NCBI GenBank assembly: GCA_033725935.1 | Contig: MU867064.1 | Location: forward strand, 992,001-1,056,000 | DNA: 64,000 nt | Direction of reading: 5' to 3' | Origin: Cladorrhinum sp. PSN259 | Lineage: Eukaryota > Ascomycota > Sordariomycetes > Sordariales > Podosporaceae | Shown here: piece by piece, positions 55,423 through 64,000 of the stretch | Numbering within the stretch: position 1 is the stretch's first letter | Layout of the letters: each line of letters opens with the position of its first letter | Position numbers and translations under genes: made by a program | Notes under the pieces: generated by a model | Told to the model about the DNA's origin: nothing | Seen by the model: the letters and a program-made list of their open reading frames with translations, nothing else | Database searches by the model: none

Positions 55423-57284
55423 AGGGGAAATGAAGAAGGGTGGTGTGGTTTTCGTTTCGTTTGCCTTTCATTTAAGAAGATACCAACATGATACCATTGG
55501 AATGACAGTAATGGGAGAAGAGACTGAGCGGGGAGATCTGCTTTTGCAACGTTTCGGACTTTTATCTAATTCTTTGATAGCTTTTATCGCTATGATCCTC
55601 TGCTTTATTCGAGTTGATACCACCTACCGGCATGGAATATCGATTCACTTGTTGACGAGAAACTAAAACCATTGTTTCCAAATGATCATCGGGCGTATGA
55701 GTTTTTGTCTTGAGGTGACCTAGATGGCGCACCAAGACCGCGATGGGGTATGTACACTATTGACGCGAACTCGTGTTTTTGACTCTGGCTTTGCAAAACT
55801 GGTTGCATGTGAAAGCGATGAGCACCTACCTGGTCCGTGAAGTCTCCTGGTTCGATGTCGACGCGTGAGTTGGTGATCATGAGGGGTAATATAACTTTTG
55901 ACTGGGCAATATTTGGCCAATGCAGGTGCAACGCATTCCTTGCTTTGGCCCTTGCTTACTGGTATGTAGATGACATCTTGCCTGCAGCACATTCATTTTT
56001 CCTTGACCCTACAACAAGGCTTTTGACCAAGTCTTTATGTATTTTCCGCGGTACTTGGTTGTGAGCTGTGGCTCTGTCGTGTAACCTCGATTTTGTTCAA
56101 CACCACCTTCGAATAGGCTTCCCAGCATTTCCCGTAGCCCCCAAGGGGCCATGCCTTGAAAACCTGGATCCCAGTGCCGCACCCACGATGGGGTGATCCG
56201 TCATTATTACCCCTCCTGGCCGGCTTGGCGGCGATCAGAGAGGAAGGTAACTGTAGTGAAGTTGTCTTCAAAACCTGCTCTGCACACTGAATTTGGCATT
56301 ATAATCCTTTAATGTGTCTCGGACTATATACTAGCGAAGGGACTAATCGGCCCATGCTGTATCTCGCAGCTAAGAACTGACACCGGTGGTCCTGCATTCT
56401 ATAAGCCAAAGCCAACAACTCCTTCTATCCGGTGTGAATTGCCGACTTGTATTGTATAGCGCCCGAGGCTCTCTGGGTTTATTCTGAATCGCCTCCTCTG
56501 GTGATGCTTGTGCTGGCTGTGCATTGGGTCTTCAAGGACCTGCAGCCCTTCGGGGGAGCGGTCTGAACCCCGAATGCGACCCTACTGCATGAACAAGTGA
56601 AGCCTGGTGATCTTGAAGTGCTAAGATTTCGGGCGACGACGTGATGGGAATAGCGACCACAACCCACACACTTTTACTTTTTCTGTTTTCATGCCTTCTC
56701 GTCTCCAGCAGCGCGCCATTCATCCGGAGAACGTGCATGTAACCTGGCAAGCCCCCTGTCTCTATCAATGGGCTAGGTGGTGTACCTTGCAGCTGTCCTT
56801 CGTATACAAAACTGGAGGCGGCAGCCTTCTCTTGAACTAGAAAGTAGTCCTTTTCTCTTTTTGCGCCAACAACGTTTGAGGCTCACCCTCCAAGCTAGCT
56901 TGGCCAAAGTGCGTCGACCAGCTGAGGTATCATGGCGATCTTATGCATTCGAAGATTTGCATTTCTGATTTCAGCCTTCAAGTTTTGAAGTTGGGTATAA
57001 ACCATTTATTATTAGGTTTTCTCTTTGCTGCCGGCAAGGATCCAGACCCAAGCCTCAGGTCCCATCAGCAGTTACCTTAATAATTCTCCCCTTTCGTCCA
57101 AACAGACAAACCCACTCCAACTCCATTGTCGGGGTGGTACAAACAACCTGGCGGGGACCTGACAACGCTGACGTCGAACGCTTGATCGGGTGACCCAGTC
57201 GCTTTCACTTCGGTTTAGGTTGGACGGAGGTGGTAGGTGCGCTCGCTGTAAGCGGTACCCTGCTGTTGGCCGTTTTAGTGGACG
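55423..57284. other. Intergenic, DUF3602 gene to Atg22
   Basis: About 1.9 kb. I see no supportable gene, RNA or repeat. The stretch just before Atg22 is GC-richer and includes likely promoter and leader. Confidence 0.5.
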
Positions 57285-59411
57285 ATGGCGCCACGAAATC
57301 AACCGCCAACAGTTCTACAAGTACATCCAGTTCGTCCACCGCCAGCACCGCGCCTCTTCTCTCGTCTTTCATACGCGTCCAAACGCTCTTTCCGATCGCA
57401 TTCATCATCATTCGAGGCCGACGACGAGCGATCCGACACCTCTTCTGTGGAAGAGTTTGGCATGATGAGCGGTAGCCACCGCAGTAGAAGCAGTAGCGGC
57501 AGCGGCAGCCTGTTCGCTAACACCCATTTACCACCACCTCGCTATCCTGGCGAAGACACCCGCCCCACCAGCAACAAGGAGCTCGCCGGCTGGTATGCAT
57601 ATGCCTTCGCTGCTGAAGTATATGTAATTTGCGGTCAGTTGTTTTTCTTTTAGGATCTGTTTGTCTTCCACAACTGACGAGTTTTCAATAGGAATCGGTA
57701 TGTGACAAAATATTGCCGAATTGACCTCCTGATCGTGACAGAAACTTATAGGGAAATAGCATCTTTCATCCCAATACTTCTCGAAAGCTTAGCCAGAGAG
57801 AATGGCGTTCTTCTCTCCGACCGAACTACACCGTGTAGCGCGAGTAACGACAAATCAAACGGCGATGGCGGGCAGTGTGTTGTCTACGTCTTGGGAATGG
57901 AAATCAACACGGCGAGTTTCGCCATGTACACATTCAGCATTAGCGTACTGCTACAAGCACTATTGGTCGTCAGTATAAGCTCCGCAGCCGACCATGGAAA
58001 TTACCGGAAGAAGCTGTTGCTTTCCTTTGGCTGGATTGGTAGTGGCTGTGTCATGCTCTACATCTTTGTCTCCAAGAGCACGTACCTCTTGGGCGCGTTG
58101 CTAGCCATCATCTCAAACACTTCGCTTGGAGCGTCTTTTGTGCTTCTTAACTCGTTTCTGCCGCTTCTCGTTCGGAACCATCAAGATGTTGACCATACGC
58201 CCACCATTACGAGCCGTCAAGCACCCGAGGACCTGGAGGACCTGGACGAGTCTCTTGAAGGCACGGACGCTGAAAGGTCGCTAGTGGATTCGACGGCGGC
58301 GCTCTTACCTAGGGATGGGATGAACATCCTATCGAAGACACAGACCCACGAAGAAGTAATCTCTCGGGAGCTCACCCTGTCCAGTCAGATCTCTGCCAAA
58401 GGAGTTGGCATTGGCTATCTCGCTGCACTGTTCCTTCAATGTGTGGCCATCTTCATCCTTATCCAGATGAAGAACACGACTTGGTCGCAGCGGATCGTTC
58501 TCTTTGTTATTGGCGCATGGTGGGCCATTTTCACAGTTCCTGCCGCCATGTGGCTTCGTCCGCGGCCCGGTCCCCCGTTACCTACATCAACTAGTCACAC
58601 CGGAGTACGCGCCTTGGTATCTTATACAATCAGCGCCTGGAAGTCCTTATTCCGCACCGTTCAGCTTGCCAGACGGCTCATCGACATTGTGCTTTTTCTC
58701 AGCGGGTGGTTCTTGCTATCAGATGCTGTTGCGACCACGTCTTCCACCGCCATTCTTTTCGCAAAAACACAGCTTCACATGGAACCCTGGGCACTTGGGA
58801 TGATAAACGTGATATCGACAGCCACTGGAGTTGTAGGCGCCTTCTCGTGGTCGTTCGTTTCGCGAAAACTTAACCTTCAAGCCCACCATACCATTCTCGC
58901 CTGCATTGCACTTTTTGAACTCATTCCCATCTACGGCTTGATGGGATATCTCCCATTCGTCAAAAACTGGGGGGTTTTTGGCCTTCAACAGCCCTGGGAA
59001 ATGTATCCTCTTGCGGCGGTCTACGGAATAGTGCTGGGCGGACTCAGCAGCTACTGCCGGTCGCTCTATGGCGAACTCATCCCTCCCGGGTCAGAGGCTG
59101 CTTTCTACGCGCTTTATGCGATTACTGATAAGGGGTCAAGTATTTTTGGGCCTGCAATCGTTGGTGCCATTATTGACGCTACGGGACATATTAGGCCGGC
59201 GTTCTGGTTCCTTGCTGCGCTTGTTGGATTCCCGGCACCTCTGATCTGGTTCATCAACGTGGACCGAGGAAAGCGGGAAGGAGAGAAACTGGCAGAAATC
59301 ATTGAGGGTTTCAAACTTCAACAAAATGGCGGGAGCTCAACAGGGGCTGACAGTGACAACGAGAGTCATGGGATTTTGTCTGTCTATGATGATGATACGG
59401 TTCGTCGATGA
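57285..59411 (+). CDS. atg22: Autophagy-related vacuolar effluxer Atg22
   Basis: Exons 57285-57633, 57692-57697 and 57760-59411 give 668 residues. The middle exon is only 6 nt (GAATCG). With it the sequence reads AAEVYVICGIASFIPILLES, matching the family; without it two residues are lost. The N-terminal ~90 residues are disordered and Ser/Pro-rich. ELAGWYAYAFAAEVY starts the first helix. About twelve membrane helices follow, with long hydrophilic loops including an acidic one at about residues 265-315. Atg22 exports amino acids from the vacuole after breakdown of autophagic bodies, together with other vacuolar transporters. The length exceeds yeast Atg22 (528 residues) mostly through the N-terminal tail and loops. 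Fungi often have two or three paralogues; I cannot say which this is. Confidence 0.9.
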
Positions 59412-60838
59412 TGTTTTTCTTTGCTGGTAGTCCAGGTTTGTTTTTTAATGAAGAGCTATGGGATATACGGACAATTTTGCAGGATGCATAGCGCCGGTGT
59501 TGGTGGTTTCCCTTTGTTTGGGTTAAGAACAGGTTTCGAGTTCTTGTATTTCGTGTTAACGGTTGGAGGTGAATCTGAAAATTCTCATGTCATATTATAT
59601 ACATGCTGCTGAGGAGCGAATGCTCTTGAATACCACCAGGTAAAAGGCCAGAGTGTTGTTGCTACTCTTCAGGTTGCCCTGGGTCGCATTTACATGTTCC
59701 ATTGCCCCCGCCCTTGACGCACCGGCAATTCTATATACTCTGGAGATCAATACTGTTTGCAGTTTACTGACCACATTTTGCACAAAGGCATCCGCTTCTT
59801 TTAGTTCCACAGCCCAGATGACAGAAAAAGAAAAGGAACAAGGATAAGGTGAGTAATGAAGATATCTATTGGAAGGAATCCCTATCTGTCCAATAGTTTT
59901 TTATGTCTGTTTCTGCATTTTGGTTGGATGGCGAAAACAGCAAATGGCATTCCTGGATTAAAAGTCCCAAATTGGGAAGTGCTCGGAGCGGGGCGGGGAA
60001 GGACGAAGCGGAGAGAAACGGTGAATCCACACTTCCATGCTGCCCGGTGCTTGGCAGACAGCAGCACCTTACCCATGCCCCCCAGCCACAGCAATTTCTC
60101 CTCATTTTCCCCTCACCACTCAACCACCAGCTGGCCTTTGGTTGCTGGCACAGCCCAAAGAATCACGTGGCTGGGTCCCAGTCTCCAGTGTTTTTCTGGC
60201 TCGCCAGTGGTGGACGCGATTTCCAGTCCACTCCAATGTCCGACCGGGAAATTTTGATCGGTGTCAACTTCGTTGCGACAATACCGACGACCTTGGAACT
60301 ATCGCCCATTGACGCCTGAGCATCGCTCACCTGGGCCGACATCGTCTGGGGGGATCGATTGGCACCTCGCGATTCTGATTTTCGACGTCTGGCAGCGATC
60401 CAACAACTTTCGACTCACCGGCCGTCACAGAGGAGAGCACGGCAGTAGCAATCGCATCTGCCCTTCCCTTGCAAGCTGCTGTCTCCCGCTTCCCGCTCCG
60501 GCGCTTTCCATCATCCATTCCCATCCCCCATCCCCCATCCATCCCCAGCCACCGCACCCCCACCACCACACATCACCGAAGGCCACTCCTGCACCCATCG
60601 AACCACTACGCAGTCATCACTGATCGCCCTCGCTGTGCTCCCCATTTTTGTCTCCACAGTGTGACGCGCCTGATCCCTGGTTTTGGGCTCCCTGTCTAAG
60701 GTAGCTTTGCGCAAACAGACTGCGATCTGACAAACCTTCTGTTCGTCCTGTGTCCGCTTATCAACGCATCTCCTTTGCCGCGCTCCCATCTCCATCATCG
60801 CGGCGCGATTTTTCAATATCGAAGCCCGATCGGAAGCC
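59412..60838. other. Intergenic, Atg22 to BAH-PHD gene
   Basis: Atg22 3' UTR, then promoter and a long C/T- and C/A-rich leader (about 60,460-60,838) typical of fungal regulatory genes. No other gene is seen. Confidence 0.55.
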
Positions 60839-62423
60839 ATGTCGTCGTCCAACCGCAAGAGACCGAGGGTCGAGAACGAGGATAACCGGGCTGAGTGTCC
60901 GTTCTCCATCAAAGTTGTCGACCCCGAAGAGAGGGACAAGAAGAAGAAAAAGCGCAGGCGCACTGAGAATGGCGAACCCGAAGATGAGGTTACAGTCAAG
61001 GTCAATCTGCAGATGTCGCCTTTTGCGCCCTGCGGAAAATTCAAGACACATGAGACCATGGATGTCTACTACAAGGTCGAGCCCGCGAAGAAATGGACCG
61101 AGATGACCCGATACAACAGCTTTGTTCGTAAGTAAACCACTTACCTTATCATTGCTGCCAAGGCTATGCAATGCTAATCTGGACTCTTCCCCGCAGTCAA
61201 TGGTGTGAAGTACTTCAGCGAAGGTTTCATTTACGTTGCCAATGATTCGAGCATCGAGCGACAAAAGGCCGCGAACGGCGAATCAACGCAACAGAGGAAG
61301 AAATCAGATGATGACTGGGTCGCTCGTATTCTCGAGATTCGTGCCAGTGACGAGCACCACGTTTATGCGCGCATATACTGGATGTACTGGCCCGACGAGC
61401 TTCCCCAAGGCACCCACGATGGCAGACGGCAAATTCAGAGCAGGCAGCCATACCATGGAATGAACGAGCTGATTGCGTCCAATCATAGTGAGTACAAGCT
61501 CGGATCTCCGGCGCACAGCATTTCTAACTGTGCCCAGTGGACATTATCAATGTTGTCAGTGTGACCTCACAGGCAACGGTGAAGCAGTGGTACGAAGAGA
61601 ACGATGAAGAGATTCAGAACGCACTGTACTGGAGACAGGCGTTTGATGTCAGAACCTACGAGCTTTCGGTAAGCTGATATTAATCCTCATGCCCATTTTG
61701 TTTGAAAGCGGCCATTGCGCTAACCAGAGTTTGTACCCATAGACGGTCGATATGGTATGCATCTGCAACACCCCTGCGAACCCAGATAAGAAGCTTCTCG
61801 GATGCACAGACGAAGCTTGCAAGAAATGGATGCACGAGCAGTGCGTCCTAGACGACATTCTCAGGGCGACATATAATCGGCTGGGCACTGACAAGCCCCA
61901 CCTCCCCCCCGAGACGATAGAACCCGAGAAGGAGGAGGGCGATACCGAGGGGAAACGTCCATTGAGTCCAACGGAGCCTGGTGCAGCTGTCTCTGCACAG
62001 AACTCTATTGATGTGAAGTCCGGCGAATCTGCAGCCAATGGAAGCGGCAATGTCGAAGTCAAGCAGGCAGAGGATAAGGGCGAACCTGCGGCCCCCGAGG
62101 ACTCTGTTTCTCAAACGACAGCATCAGGTCGGCCGCGACGGGCTACAAGTGAGAAGGCTGACCCAGGTACACCCAGCAACATCAAGCAGGCAGTCGGTAA
62201 ATCGACGTCATCCAAGAAGGGATCCTCCAGACCAAAAAAGAAGGGCGAGGCAAATGGAGACGCATCGCGCCCCTGGGCGGGTCTGTTCGAGGCGGCCTTG
62301 CTAACTGAAGTGAATGGACCTCCCACTGTCGCAGTGAAGGACTTGCGCCAAAACATTGAGGGTGGTGTAAAGGCCTGGACGGAGCCGGTAACATGTCTGC
62401 TTTGCGGGAACAAGGTCAATTAG
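60839..62423 (+). CDS. BAH-PHD chromatin reader (EPR-1/BP1-like)
   Basis: Four exons (60839-61127, 61197-61487, 61538-61668, 61743-62423) give 463 residues. The N-terminus has a basic nuclear-type signal (KKKKKRRRTE). The BAH domain spans about residues 70-215, with ILEIRASDEHHVYARIYWMY and WPDELPQG as its core. A PHD finger then starts: Cys243, Cys245 (VCICNTPANP), Cys258, Cys263, His268 and Cys271. The final cysteine pair, Cys455 and Cys458 (VTCLLCGNK), lies at the C-terminus, after ~183 mainly disordered residues. In Neurospora and Fusarium, BAH-PHD proteins (EPR-1, BP1) read H3K27me3 and mediate Polycomb silencing. Assignment to that clade rests on domain order only. Confidence 0.83.
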
Positions 62424-64000
62424 GCGTTGACTCGGATCTCGCGTTCGCAGCGCATTGTTGCACCTATTCCCAAATCGCGAGGGTTAAAGCCGTCGCCGGC
62501 ACCGTCATCATCAATTGAATCGTCGTCTGACGCAAAAACGAACTCGGAGAGCGACTGCTCAAAATTTGATCCAAATCTGATCTTCAGCCCTAGTATGGGA
62601 CTGGGATCGACTCCGAGAACGACACCTGGATCAAACTTGTCGCGGCGTTCATTACAAGGGCATGGAAGTGGGGCTTAATTGGGTTGAGTACAATTGCCTA
62701 TTCTGGTTTCTGATGGGTTCGTTGCTAGTGCGACTGTGAGTACAAGCTAGCTGTAGCTGGATGTTTGTGGACCTTGGTATCGTGTTTACGAGGTTTTGTT
62801 CTGTTTCGTGGCATCTCTTACAGAGTTGTGGGGAGGCGTACAAGTGCGAGCCTCGTGTCAAGTATAACGGGGGGTAAAGCAGGAGAAAGAAGGGAAGCAC
62901 GGAAACATTTGCATACGGTTTTGTTTGACGTCGCAAAAGGATGATTTATCTAGCCGGCCGTCATACGCTTTCTTGTTGATTTCCATTGGATGGGAGAAAG
63001 TATGAGACCAAAGGCGGGTCTGAAATACAGAGTACAGCGACGGGAATACAAAAGGAAGGGAAGGACTAGCAAAGAGTTGAAGGAAGGACAAAAAAAGGCA
63101 TTGATGAGGGACGGAAATGCGGAAGGAAATGGGCGACTTTGGAATTTGCTGGGAATAAATCCCCTTTTTCTCACTTTTTTTTTATCTATTTATTCTTTTT
63201 ATTGGCGTGGCGATGGCGATGGCGTTTTTCTCATTATTGATGTCGTTGTTCTTTTATCACCAAATCAGTCCGGATGTGTTCTTTTTAACGTATTATGGAA
63301 ACGGCGTTTTTATAGTGTCTGTTAATGTCGGGACGTGTATGCCTTCTTTCTTTCCGTGTCTCTCTTGTTGTTCAGTTTCTTCTACCTATTGACGTTTACC
63401 CTCCCCTCTCTCTCTCTTTCTCCTTCTTTTTGGCTTGAATGTTCGGGCTTCTCATAAACCGTGCTTGTTTTTTGTTTTTATGGTTGTTGGCCTTTCTAAT
63501 GGTGATCCTTTCGATGTATTATTTTGCCTACATCGGGGTATTTTTCCCTGTTCACTTCTTGGTGGTTGTTAAGTTGGGAAGGGAGGCAAGAGGGACTTAA
63601 AGCGTGGAGGTGAGTCCCTGTTGAAACACGAAAAGTGAAAGAAAAGGGAAAAGGATTCTGCCTCTATTTGGTTGCGTTCAACTTGGCTTGAAGGAGGTAC
63701 TGCCGGAACATAGTGAGGACGTATGGACGAAGCTAGGTAAACAGAGGGGGAAAGAAGACAGGGGATGTGTGGGAGGATTGTTTGTGGGTTAAGACGAGGA
63801 GGACAGAAAAGGGGTTGAGAGAGGGGGGAAACAAATATCTATTTAAATTGTTGATGATATAAAATCGCCACTGGGTGAAGATGGAAAAAAAAAACTTGCA
63901 GGTGAAATAAGTGTGGTTTGACTTGGAGAAAGGATTAATACTTTTTACTGTTATCAAGATATGGAGTCAATATGTGCATGTCTATTCTACCAGTGTGTGC
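62424..64000. other. 3' region of the BAH-PHD gene and beyond
   Basis: The frame of exon 4 stays open after the TAG for another 84 codons (to 62678, Ser/Pro-rich). Beyond that I see no gene. The 63,000-63,960 stretch is rich in purine and T runs. Confidence 0.5.

Overview
The window reads as nuclear DNA of a filamentous ascomycete (Pezizomycotina, most likely a Sordariomycete; the class is my inference). The evidence is the gene set (COP9 signalosome CSN2, Rho3, Atg22, a BAH-PHD chromatin reader, fungal sugar porters), short GT-AG introns of mostly 55-80 nt, C/T-rich leaders, long gene-free stretches and many simple repeats. I found no mobile element, CRISPR array, rRNA gene or prokaryotic operon.

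Layout, left to right: a membrane-tailed thioredoxin (+, 194-985); mitoribosome assembly factor Rsm22 (+, 1382-4039); lipoyl/octanoyl transferase (+, 5421-6407); a simple-repeat intergenic region; an otubain-type deubiquitinase (-, 8985-10965); a gene-free 6.7 kb; CSN2 (-, 17626-19157) divergent from Rho3 (+, 20571-21465); siroheme-pathway Met1 (+, 22854-24617); tRNA-Asn (-); Rab geranylgeranyltransferase beta subunit (+, 25311-26359); a zinc-finger gene with a long leader (+, 29571-31409); mismatch repair MSH3 (-, 32735-36170) divergent from an MFS sugar porter (+, 39695-41379); a tentative small gene (+, 42891-43283); intron-containing tRNA-Leu (-, 44124-44261); a long disordered protein (-, 44832-47717); a small two-exon SDHAF1-like gene (-, 48047-48353) divergent from a FAH-family enzyme ending in SKL (+, 48804-49932); an RBR E3 ligase (+, 50716-53254); a DUF3602/Par32-like protein (+, 54707-55422); Atg22 (+, 57285-59411); and a BAH-PHD protein (+, 60839-62423).

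Most genes are conserved housekeeping functions. Several act in mitochondria (Rsm22, lipoyl transferase, SDHAF1), in ubiquitin/NEDD8 control (otubain, CSN2, RBR ligase) or in membrane traffic and nutrient handling (Bet2, Rho3, Atg22, DUF3602, sugar porter). The least ordinary observations are a PHD finger interrupted by about 183 residues in the BAH-PHD protein, a 6-nt microexon in Atg22, an 11-nt first coding exon in the RBR gene, a C-terminal PTS1 on the FAH enzyme paired head-to-head with a complex II assembly factor, and a 320-nt intron that is open in frame from end to end. Exon borders were set by reading splice sites and checking phase and family sequence; none has transcript support here.
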